Positions 1-6,803 of a stretch of DNA of 7,808 nt are shown one piece after another. The notes below the pieces were generated by a model that was not told where the DNA came from, ran no database searches, and worked only from the letters and a program-made list of their open reading frames with translations. Positions within the stretch are counted from its first letter, which is position 1. Each line of letters begins with the position of its first letter. The DNA is taken from positions 1-7,808 of the forward strand of contig CAYGZY010000033.1 in the NCBI GenBank assembly GCA_964354485.1. Direction: 5' to 3'. Source of the stretch: CAYGXH01 sp964354485. Lineage in GTDB: Bacteria; Bacteroidota; Ignavibacteria; UBA10030; SZUA-254. The position numbers and the translations under genes are program-made.

Positions 1-17
1 ATACCTGACCATCTCCT

Positions 18-1355
18 ATGGATCTCTTTGAGAAATCTGACCCCGGACGTAAAGAAGTGAACAGCATTAGCTCCGTACCGCTTGCTGAACGTTTGCGCCC
101 CCAGGATATTGATCATTGTGTAGGTCAGCAGCATCTGATCGGGGAGGGAATGCCCCTGCGGATCTTCATCGAGAAGGATGAAGTACCGTCTATGATATTC
201 TGGGGACCTCCGGGTTGCGGGAAGACTACCCTCGCACGAATCGTAGCACGACACACCAATGCTGAATTTTTCCAGTTGAACGCGGTATCTTCGGGAGTGC
301 AGGATGTACGAAAGGTCCTCGATCGTGCACATGCCAACCGCACTCGCTTTCAGCGGAGAACCATTCTCTTCATCGATGAGATTCATCGTTTTAACAAAGC
401 ACAGCAGGATGCACTGCTCCATAGCGTCGAAGAGGGAGATGTTGTCCTCATCGGCGCAACGACAGAAAATCCATCCTTCGAAATCATACCGCCGCTCCTG
501 TCGCGTTGTATGGTCTATGTGCTCGAACCGCTATCCGGTAAGGAATTAGATACGATCATTGATCGCGCCCTCATGGATGATGCAGTTCTGAAGCCGCAAA
601 GAATTCATGTCGGTGCAAAAGAACGTGAGTTACTCATGCTCCTCTCGGGTGGTGATGCGCGCATTGTTCTCAACGGTCTGGAAACCGCGCTACGGCTGAC
701 AGGGAAGGATAAAAACGGGGAACGGACAATAAGCGGCAGGGAAATTGAGGCAGCTTTCCAGCGCCGCAATTTGAGGTATGATAAGGGAGGGGAAGAACAT
801 TACAACATAATTTCCGCGTTCATTAAAAGTGTGAGGGGATGCGATCCGGATGCTGCAGTTTACTGGCTTGCACGCCTTCTCGAAGGAGGGGAAGATCCGA
901 AATTTATTGCCCGGAGAATGATCGTCCTTGCATCGGAGGATATCGGAAATGCTGATCCGCACGCCCTGGTGCTCGCCGCGAGTTGCTTTACAGCAGTGGA
1001 TTACATCGGTATGCCTGAGGCGAGGATAATCCTTTCGCAGACGGCAATATATCTCGCGTCTGCCCCGAAGAGCAACGCGTCGTATATGGCAATCGAGGAG
1101 GGGTTGACAGATGTTCGCAGTAAAGTGCACTATGAGGTTCCGCTCCATCTGCGTAATGCCCCGACAAAACTCATGAAAGACTTAAGGTATGGCGAAGAGT
1201 ATCTGTACGGGCACAGTCACCCCGGTCACTTTGTCGAGCAGCAGTATCTTCCGGAGGCATTGAAGAATAAAATTTATTATAAGCCGTCAGATCAGGGTGA
1301 AGAGGGAGAAATACTAAAGCGTCTGAACACGTGGTGGAGTAAAAAACAACGATGA
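18..1355 (+). CDS. rarA: Replication-associated recombination protein A (RarA/MgsA), AAA+ ATPase
   Basis: Cytosolic AAA+ ATPase of the RarA/MgsA/WRNIP1 family, clamp-loader-like, which acts at stalled replication forks. The 445-residue length is normal for the family. Seen in the sequence: the family entry motif PLAERLRPQDID (21-32), a Walker A GPPGCGKT (63-70), Walker B ILFIDEIH followed by RFNK (116-127), sensor 1 GATTENPSF (146-154) and an arginine-finger segment LLSRC (R163). The C-terminal half carries the family blocks ASEDIGNADP and, near the end, PGHFVEQQYLP, so the protein looks full length. The ATG at 18 is the first possible start, because an in-frame TGA lies at 6-8; no Shine-Dalgarno is visible in the 17 bases before it. 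The 3' end overlaps the ROK kinase start by 4 nt (ATGA). Any promoter would lie outside the window. The family assignment is very secure; the fork role is known from homologues. Confidence 0.97.
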   Translation: MDLFEKSDPGRKEVNSISSVPLAERLRPQDIDHCVGQQHLIGEGMPLRIFIEKDEVPSMIFWGPPGCGKTTLARIVARHTNAEFFQLNAVSSGVQDVRKVLDRAHANRTRFQRRTILFIDEIHRFNKAQQDALLHSVEEGDVVLIGATTENPSFEIIPPLLSRCMVYVLEPLSGKELDTIIDRALMDDAVLKPQRIHVGAKERELLMLLSGGDARIVLNGLETALRLTGKDKNGERTISGREIEAAFQRRNLRYDKGGEEHYNIISAFIKSVRGCDPDAAVYWLARLLEGGEDPKFIARRMIVLASEDIGNADPHALVLAASCFTAVDYIGMPEARIILSQTAIYLASAPKSNASYMAIEEGLTDVRSKVHYEVPLHLRNAPTKLMKDLRYGEEYLYGHSHPGHFVEQQYLPEALKNKIYYKPSDQGEEGEILKRLNTWWSKKQR

Positions 1356-2317
1356 AAAGTAAAAAATCATTTGCCGTCGGCGTTGATCTTGGCGCGACGA
1401 ATGTTAAAACCGGAATCGTGGAAGTAAACGGCTCCATATCCAACCAGATATCAGTGGAATCGAAAGCAGACAAGGGGCCTGCGGCCGTAATACAGCAGAT
1501 CATTTTTTCCATTCAGGAGGCGCTGGGAAAATATAAACTGCGCGACTGCAAGGGAATCGGCATCGGCACGCCGGGAGTTGTATCAAGTACGGATGGAACG
1601 GTTCAGCACCCCCCAAACTTTGCCAATTGGTCATCCGTTGATGTAACAAAGAAAATCCGGCAGTCGTTTTCTGTACCGGTATATGTTGAAAACGACGCAA
1701 ACTGTGCCGCGCTGGCGGAATCCCGCTTTGGCGCCGGTATTGAATTCAAAGATTTCCTTTTTGTGATATGGGGAACGGGAATTGGCGGTGGTATCATTAT
1801 TAATCGTAAACTGTATAGGGGCCCCAATGGCGGAGCCGGCGAAATTGGCCACCTGTCGATCGATTACGATGGTGCGGCATGTAATTGCGGCGGTATCGGG
1901 TGCATAGAAAGCTACATTGGGCAACGCTACCTCTCACAGAGGACCAAAGAAATATTCACTACATTAAGGAGCGGAGAGAGAGCAATAATCGAGAAACTTG
2001 TAGATGGGAATCTCGATAAAATAGAGCCCGTAATCATATCAAAAGCTGCAGAACTCGGAGATCCGACCGCCATCAGCATTCTGAAGGAAGCCGGTACCCT
2101 GTTGGGCTCCGCGCTGGCATCGATTCTGAATGTACTCGACCTCGAAGTCGTTGTCATCGGTGGAGGCATCTCAGCCGCCCCCGGTTTCGTATATGAAGCG
2201 ATCCTCTCGAGTGTCCGCTCACGTATTCTTAAGCCGCACAGGGCCGGTGTGAAGGTAATACGCGCTTCGCTCGGTAATAATGCGGGGATAATCGGAGCGG
2301 CGAGTCTCGTCCTCTAA
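1352..2317 (+). CDS. ROK-family sugar kinase (glucokinase-like)
   Basis: Predicted cytosolic ATP-dependent sugar kinase of the ROK (repressor, ORF, kinase) family, 321 residues, with no N-terminal helix-turn-helix, so it is a kinase and not a ROK repressor. Visible motifs: phosphate-1 loop DLGATNVK (12-19), ENDAN with presumed catalytic base D115 (113-117), phosphate-2 loop GTGIGGG (141-147), sugar-binding GEIGH (E164, H167), and the zinc motif CxCGxxGCxE (C177, C179, C184, E186); H167 and the three cysteines would bind structural zinc. The adenosine-side loop VVVIGGGIS lies at 266-274. Minor oddities are W140 just before the phosphate-2 loop and NFANW where many glucokinases have NLPGW. Its ATG overlaps the rarA stop, with GGAG 12 nt upstream (1336-1339), a long spacing, so translational coupling is likely. 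Glucose is the commonest substrate of such enzymes, but N-acetylmannosamine, fructose or another hexose cannot be excluded from sequence alone. Confidence 0.93.
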   Translation: MKSKKSFAVGVDLGATNVKTGIVEVNGSISNQISVESKADKGPAAVIQQIIFSIQEALGKYKLRDCKGIGIGTPGVVSSTDGTVQHPPNFANWSSVDVTKKIRQSFSVPVYVENDANCAALAESRFGAGIEFKDFLFVIWGTGIGGGIIINRKLYRGPNGGAGEIGHLSIDYDGAACNCGGIGCIESYIGQRYLSQRTKEIFTTLRSGERAIIEKLVDGNLDKIEPVIISKAAELGDPTAISILKEAGTLLGSALASILNVLDLEVVVIGGGISAAPGFVYEAILSSVRSRILKPHRAGVKVIRASLGNNAGIIGAASLVL

Positions 2318-2321
2318 CACC

Positions 2322-4820
2322 ATGCTTCAGCGCCTGCCGGTTATACTTATTCTATTTTTCTTCTCGACCGTCGCTCATGCACAGGTGAATGGTTTTGCGG
2401 ATACTGTGAAAGCGCCTGCCGATTCTGTAACAGCAGACACTCTGGTTGCCTCCCGCGATTCGGGCGCTGTCAGCGGCGTTGATACAGTCATTACATACAC
2501 GTGTTCGGATTCGATAGTTTTCTCCATCAGTACGAAGATAATGTCGATGTACAGAAAGGGAGACATTAAATACCAAAAGATGGGACTACAAGCGGAGAGG
2601 ATCGATATCGATTGGGATACATCGACGCTAACGGCTTTCGGTGCAGAGGATTCTGCAGATACCAGCGGAAAGCATCGCAGGGGATTGCCTGTCATGAAGG
2701 ACGGGGGGGAAGTGTACAAAGGGGAGGAACTGAAATATAATTTCAGGTCGAAACGGGGAAGCATTCGTGTCGCAGACACGGAGATGGATCAGGGTTTCTA
2801 CCACGGCGAGCAGTTGAAAAAAATGAGTCAGGATGTACTCTTCGTGGCTGACGGGAGGTATACGACATGCGACTCATCCTCGCCCCATTACTACTTCTTC
2901 AGTCCTAAGATGAAGGTCACTCTCCAGGACAAGGTAATTGCCGAACCCATTTACATGTACATCGCTGATGTTCCCGTATTCTGGTTTCCGGTCGCGGTAT
3001 TCCCCAGCAAGGGAGGGCGTCGGTCTGGAATCATCCCGCCTGCAATTGCCGAAGATGCAACTCACGGCAGAATACTCCGTCATATGGGTTACTACTGGGC
3101 GATCAGCGATTACATGGATTGGAGTATGCGGACCGATCTGTACACAAAGGGGAGCTGGGCTCTGTTTTCGGATTACCGGTATTCTCTGCGGTATAAATTT
3201 TCCGGGAGTCTCTCCGGACAGTACCGAAAAATGATTGAGGGTGAATCGAGTGACGCGGGCAGGAAGAAAAATGTGTCGTACAATGTCCGGGCATCGCACA
3301 GACAGGAAATCAATCCCACAATGCGGTTCGATGTGGATTTCACATTCGCGAGCAACAACTCTTTTCAAAACACGATCGACCTCAATCAGGCGTTAAGACA
3401 GGAAATATACTCCAACGCGACTATTTCCAAATCGTGGGAAGGAACTCCGAACAGCATGAGTGTCAATGTTTCGCGGCGTCAGAATCTAATTAATGGAAAT
3501 GTCTCCGAGGTCCTTCCGTCGATCAGTTTCAATCACAGCCAGAGCTATCCTTTCCGTTTCGGTAAAAAGTCGTACGAGGATCTTTCGGCGCTCGCATGGC
3601 ATGAAATGATCGGAGTAAGTTACAGCGCAAATTTATCCAATGGCCGGTCAAAGATAAAAGAGAGTGTTAAAGGAGTAAGAGTTTCCATCGATGGGATCGA
3701 TACGACGACAACCGTGGATGAATTTGCTGCTTCGCAGAATCAGCGGTTGACTCAGGGACTCAGCTTCAACATCGCACCCAAGATCGGATATGTTACCGTT
3801 GCGCCCTCGCTGAGTTACCGCGACGAACGGTCTGTAAACTACAGGGACGATCCCGATACCTCAGGCGGGGATGTTGTATTCAGGCACGGCCGTGCGTGGT
3901 ACCGGTATGGCGCTGTTACAGCCGGCATTTCGGCCAGTACGAAGCTCTACGGAATGCTCCAGCCGAACATGCTCGGAGTTCAGGCATTCCGTCATACGCT
4001 GACGCCGACACTCTCGCTTTCCTATTCCCAGCAGGTCGTTGGTGAAAGTCCCGCTCCGAAGCAGATGGTGATGAATTTTGGTGTGGGAAATAACTTTGAA
4101 ATGAAGCTGCAGCCGGTGTCTGAGGGTGAGGAACCTAAAAAGATCCAGCTCCTGAATCTGAGTGCGGGTCTATCCTATAATTTTTCCGCGGATAGCCTCA
4201 ACTTTTCTCCGATCGGTATTAGCTACAGGACGAACATTGCCAATGCCTTTGATATCGCCGGGGGTGCGGGTTTCGACCTGTATAAACTGGAACAGCGCTC
4301 GCCGAATAATTACCAGCGAGTGAACAAGTTCCTTCTAACCGAGGAGGGAAGGCTTGCAAGGATGACGAATTTTTCCGTCAGTCTCTCATCAATGCTATCC
4401 GGAGAAAGCAGTTCCGAAAAGGATACGACCGAGTCTGACGAAGAGGAAAACGTATCTACCATGTGGTACGGAAAAGAGGAAGAGCTGGATTTCAGCATTC
4501 CGTGGCGGTTACAGTTGTCGTGGGATTATTCGGAGAATAAGGCGCCTCCAAAATCACGGTCGTCGAGCATGAGGGGGAGCGCAGAAATAAGTCTGACAAA
4601 GAACTGGAAAGTATCACTGAGCGGGGGATACGACATAATGAACCGTGAAATACTCGTTCCCCAGATTGTTATAAGTCGGGATCTGCATTGCTGGGTAATG
4701 AATTTTTCCTGGGTCCCGATCGGACAGTGGAGGCATTACCAGTTTCAGATACGTCTGAAAGCTCCTCAGTTACAGGATATAAAGATTACAAAGCAGGGGA
4801 GTTCCCGCGGTATCTACTGA
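2322..4820 (+). CDS. lptD: LptD-like outer-membrane LPS-assembly protein
   Basis: Probable outer-membrane beta-barrel that, with LptE in known systems, receives LPS from the periplasmic Lpt bridge and inserts it into the outer leaflet. Residues 1-20 form a signal peptide (hydrophobic ILILFFF core, likely cleavage AHA|Q). A Thr/Ser/Asp-rich linker (about 24-55) leads to an OstA/LptA-like jellyroll (about 58-205) with SDSIVF, a YKGEELKYNF block and GRYTTCD...PHYYF (179-192). The rest alternates aromatic and polar residues as barrel strands do, including GYYWAISDY (256-264), and ends with RDLHCW (786-791) and a last strand at about 804-813. At 832 residues the length fits FCB-type LptD. Only three cysteines exist: C61, C183 and C790. 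A Ser/Glu-rich stretch at 693-723 is probably an exposed loop. The start lies 4 nt after the ROK kinase stop with no Shine-Dalgarno, and the signal peptide supports this ATG. Family call strong; exact cargo inferred. Confidence 0.9.
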   Translation: MLQRLPVILILFFFSTVAHAQVNGFADTVKAPADSVTADTLVASRDSGAVSGVDTVITYTCSDSIVFSISTKIMSMYRKGDIKYQKMGLQAERIDIDWDTSTLTAFGAEDSADTSGKHRRGLPVMKDGGEVYKGEELKYNFRSKRGSIRVADTEMDQGFYHGEQLKKMSQDVLFVADGRYTTCDSSSPHYYFFSPKMKVTLQDKVIAEPIYMYIADVPVFWFPVAVFPSKGGRRSGIIPPAIAEDATHGRILRHMGYYWAISDYMDWSMRTDLYTKGSWALFSDYRYSLRYKFSGSLSGQYRKMIEGESSDAGRKKNVSYNVRASHRQEINPTMRFDVDFTFASNNSFQNTIDLNQALRQEIYSNATISKSWEGTPNSMSVNVSRRQNLINGNVSEVLPSISFNHSQSYPFRFGKKSYEDLSALAWHEMIGVSYSANLSNGRSKIKESVKGVRVSIDGIDTTTTVDEFAASQNQRLTQGLSFNIAPKIGYVTVAPSLSYRDERSVNYRDDPDTSGGDVVFRHGRAWYRYGAVTAGISASTKLYGMLQPNMLGVQAFRHTLTPTLSLSYSQQVVGESPAPKQMVMNFGVGNNFEMKLQPVSEGEEPKKIQLLNLSAGLSYNFSADSLNFSPIGISYRTNIANAFDIAGGAGFDLYKLEQRSPNNYQRVNKFLLTEEGRLARMTNFSVSLSSMLSGESSSEKDTTESDEEENVSTMWYGKEEELDFSIPWRLQLSWDYSENKAPPKSRSSSMRGSAEISLTKNWKVSLSGGYDIMNREILVPQIVISRDLHCWVMNFSWVPIGQWRHYQFQIRLKAPQLQDIKITKQGSSRGIY

Positions 4821-4828
4821 TGCGGGAG
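4802..4828. terminator. Inverted repeat around the lptD stop codon; possible weak terminator
   Basis: TCCCGC (4803-4808) is perfectly complementary to GCGGGA (4822-4827). Flanking G-U pairs on the + strand transcript extend the stem to 8 bp (4802-4809 with 4821-4828) around an 11-nt loop that contains the lptD TGA. The stem is GC-rich and sits at the tail-to-tail junction, where a bidirectional terminator would be expected. However, no T-run follows on either strand, so it does not meet the usual definition of an intrinsic terminator. It may instead be a 3'-end stabilising hairpin or chance. Confidence 0.3.
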
Positions 4829-4868
4829 AGTACAGCATGCGTGGGGAGGGGATTGAGTGCGCCGCCGG
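4821..4868. other. Convergent intergenic gap between lptD and clpX
   Basis: This 48-bp spacer separates the stop codons of two converging genes. Apart from the right arm of the inverted repeat at 4802-4828 and a 6-bp palindrome GCATGC (4835-4840), I see no structure. No intrinsic terminator with a T-tract is visible for either gene, so transcripts may run into the opposite gene or end by Rho or another factor. Confidence 0.6.
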
Positions 4869-6131
4869 TCAGGCAGACGCTTTCCGCTCCTTCGTGACGT
4901 AGGTTGGTTCTTTCTTCTTCTGTATGGTATCTTTCGTGATGATGCAGCGCGACACGTTTTGCCGTGTAGGCAGGTGATACATGATGTCGAGCATCGTCTC
5001 TTCCAAAATCGACCGGAGGGCCCGTGCCCCGGTTCGGCGTTCGAGCGCTCTAGTGACTATACCGTCCAGCGCTTCCTGTTCAAATTCCAGCTCAACGTTT
5101 TCCAGACGGAAAAGCTTCTGATACTGTCTTACAAGCGCGTTCTTCGGCTGTGTGAGTATGCTTAACAGCGCCCCTCCATCCAGTGAATGTAGGGATGCGA
5201 TAACATGGAGCCGGCCGATGAATTCCGGAATAAGGCCGAATTTCAGGAGATCGTCCGGTTCAACCAGTGGAAGGAACTCATCCGCAATCGCGTCTCTTTT
5301 CCCTCTGATGTTCGCGCCGAACCCGATCGGATTCTGACTCACACGGCGTGCTACGATTTTTTCCAATCCTTCAAAGGCGCCGCCGCAGACGAAAAGAATA
5401 TTCTTGGTATTAATGTTAATGAGACTTTGTTCCGGATGTTTACGGCCGCCTTTGGGAGGAACACCGGCCATGGTCCCTTCAAGAATTTTGAGAAGGGCCT
5501 GCTGAACTCCTTCGCCTGATACATCCCGCGTGATAGACGTGCTATCGCTCTTCCGTGCGATTTTATCGATCTCATCGATATATACGATACCCCGCTCGGC
5601 GCGCTCGACGTTATAATCGGAATTTTGGAGGAGGTGAACGAGTACCGTCTCGACATCGTCGCCGACGTAGCCTGCTTCTGTCAGGGTGGTGGCATCCGCG
5701 ATGGCAAAGGGTACTTCAAGGATTCTGGCAAGCGTCTGTGCTAAAAGGGTTTTGCCTGTTCCGGTAGGACCGAGGAGGAGAATGTTGCTCTTTTCGATTT
5801 CGACGTCGTCGGCAGTGTTGAAATTCGTTTTCGAGTCTATCCGCTTGTAGTGATTATAAACGGCTACGGCCAGCGCTTTTTTCGCATGTTCCTGACCGAT
5901 GACATAGTCATCGAGTGAATTCTTGATTTCAACCGGAGTCGGTAAATTCCTTGTTCCACCCCGCTTCCCCGTGATCGCAGCGAGGTTACTTCGAAGAATA
6001 TCTACGGAACTTGCCACGCAGGCATCGCAGATGTATGCCTGCGGTCCGGCGATTATGCTCTGAACCTGATCTGCCGTCCTCCCGCAAAAGGAGCATCGGA
6101 TGCTGTCTTCACTCTTCGGTTTTTGGGGCAT
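4869..6131 (-). CDS. clpX: ClpX, ATP-dependent unfoldase subunit of ClpXP protease
   Basis: Hexameric AAA+ unfoldase that recognises tagged substrates, unfolds them and threads them into ClpP in the cytosol. The 420-residue length is typical. Everything diagnostic is present: an N-terminal zinc-binding domain with C13, C16, C35 and C38; Walker A GPTGTGKT (121-128); pore-1 loop GYVG (154-157); Walker B IVYIDEID (182-189); RKH pore loop (230-232); the IGF tripeptide (269-271) that docks on ClpP; arginine finger R307 in GLIPEFIGR; and sensor 2 GARALR (R370). It starts 4 nt after the clpP stop, with AGGA about 11 nt upstream inside the end of clpP, which suggests translational coupling. It is the last gene of the tig-clpP-clpX set: no lon or other protease gene follows on this strand, because the converging lptD comes next. 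The Lys/Arg-rich C-terminal tail after about residue 405 is not recognisable as a domain. Confidence 0.99.
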   Translation of the reverse strand: MPQKPKSEDSIRCSFCGRTADQVQSIIAGPQAYICDACVASSVDILRSNLAAITGKRGGTRNLPTPVEIKNSLDDYVIGQEHAKKALAVAVYNHYKRIDSKTNFNTADDVEIEKSNILLLGPTGTGKTLLAQTLARILEVPFAIADATTLTEAGYVGDDVETVLVHLLQNSDYNVERAERGIVYIDEIDKIARKSDSTSITRDVSGEGVQQALLKILEGTMAGVPPKGGRKHPEQSLININTKNILFVCGGAFEGLEKIVARRVSQNPIGFGANIRGKRDAIADEFLPLVEPDDLLKFGLIPEFIGRLHVIASLHSLDGGALLSILTQPKNALVRQYQKLFRLENVELEFEQEALDGIVTRALERRTGARALRSILEETMLDIMYHLPTRQNVSRCIITKDTIQKKKEPTYVTKERKASA

Positions 6132-6135
6132 ATAC

Positions 6136-6762
6136 CTACTTGTCCTTCTTTTCGACTTTTGCTTTCTTGACGAGTATATTGTCGATCAAACCGTACGTCT
6201 TGGCTTCCTCGGCCGACATATAGTAATCGCGATCGGTGTCTTTTTCCACCTGGTTGACAGGCCGGTTGCAATGATGCGCGATGATTTCGTTTATGCGTTT
6301 CTTCATGCGGAGAATCTCTTCCGCCTGGATACTTATGTCGGTCGCCGTTCCCTGCACACCGCCCCACGGCTGGTGGATCATTATACGGGAATTGGGGAGT
6401 GTGGTTCGTTTCCCCTTTGTTCCGCCGGCGAGTAGAACAGCGGCCATGCTTGCAGCCATACCGATGCAGATTGTGGAAATATCGGGGCGTATGTACTGCA
6501 TCGTGTCATAGATAGCGAGACCAGACGAAACTGACCCGCCCGGACTGTTGATATAGAGATTGATATTCTTTTCGGGATCCTCAGACTCCAGAAAGAGGAG
6601 CTGTGCGATAACAAGGCTTGCAATGCTGTCGTCGATCGGCGTACCGATGAAGACGATGCGTTCCTTGAGAAGGCGCGAAAAGATGTCATACGCGCGCTCG
6701 CCCCTGCCCGTTTGCTCAACGACGATCGGAACTAACTGGTTGTATAATTCATTTTTATTCAT
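6136..6762 (-). CDS. clpP: ClpP, proteolytic subunit of ATP-dependent Clp protease
   Basis: Serine peptidase (family S14) that forms the two-ring, fourteen-subunit degradation chamber used by ClpX and, where present, ClpA or ClpC. The 208-residue length is standard. The catalytic triad is intact: S105 in GMAASMAA, H130 in MIHQPWGG and D179 in DTDRDYYMS. The spacings of 25 and 49 residues equal those of Escherichia coli ClpP. The oxyanion-side strand motif NSPGGSVSSG (72-81) is also present. Aligning LVPIVVEQT with the mature E. coli N-terminus suggests a short propeptide of about 8 residues, with residue 9 as mature position 1; whether it is processed is unknown. The C-terminus is a lysine-rich tail. 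It sits 41 bp after tig and 4 bp before clpX. The ATG is preceded by two purine-rich motifs, described separately. Confidence 0.99.
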   Translation of the reverse strand: MNKNELYNQLVPIVVEQTGRGERAYDIFSRLLKERIVFIGTPIDDSIASLVIAQLLFLESEDPEKNINLYINSPGGSVSSGLAIYDTMQYIRPDISTICIGMAASMAAVLLAGGTKGKRTTLPNSRIMIHQPWGGVQGTATDISIQAEEILRMKKRINEIIAHHCNRPVNQVEKDTDRDYYMSAEEAKTYGLIDNILVKKAKVEKKDK

Positions 6763-6779
6763 ATCCTTCTTATATCCTC
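6763..6779 (-). promoter_or_regulatory. clpP leader with two candidate Shine-Dalgarno motifs
   Basis: Reading towards clpP, GAGGA (6779-6775) lies 12 nt before the ATG and AAGGA (6768-6764) lies only 1 nt before it. Neither has ideal spacing: the first is somewhat far, the second too close. They are nonetheless the clearest anti-16S-like motifs in the window. The first is the better candidate. No in-frame alternative start just downstream would suit the nearer motif; the ATG at codons 3-5 is out of frame. Confidence 0.4.
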
Positions 6780-6803
6780 ACATAGTGATCCGGTTGTGTA
6801 ATT

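Noticed and set aside
1341..1347. AAAAAAC run at the rarA/ROK kinase overlap as a programmed -1 frameshift site that would fuse the two proteins
   Set aside because: The heptamer is out of phase: rarA reads AAA AAA CAA here, not A AAA AAC. RarA already has its complete family C-terminus and the kinase has a good ATG, so an ATGA overlap explains the layout.
2874..3368. 164-codon open frame on the - strand inside lptD, and similar long antisense frames such as 690-1148
   Set aside because: Their translations show no recognisable domain or sensible composition, and they lie wholly opposite well-supported genes, so they are by-products of the coding strand's codon use.
6763..6803. Separate clpP promoter in the tig-clpP gap
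   Set aside because: Neither a sigma-70-like pair nor a Bacteroidota-type TAnnTTTG box is visible in these 41 bases, so read-through from tig is the simpler reading.
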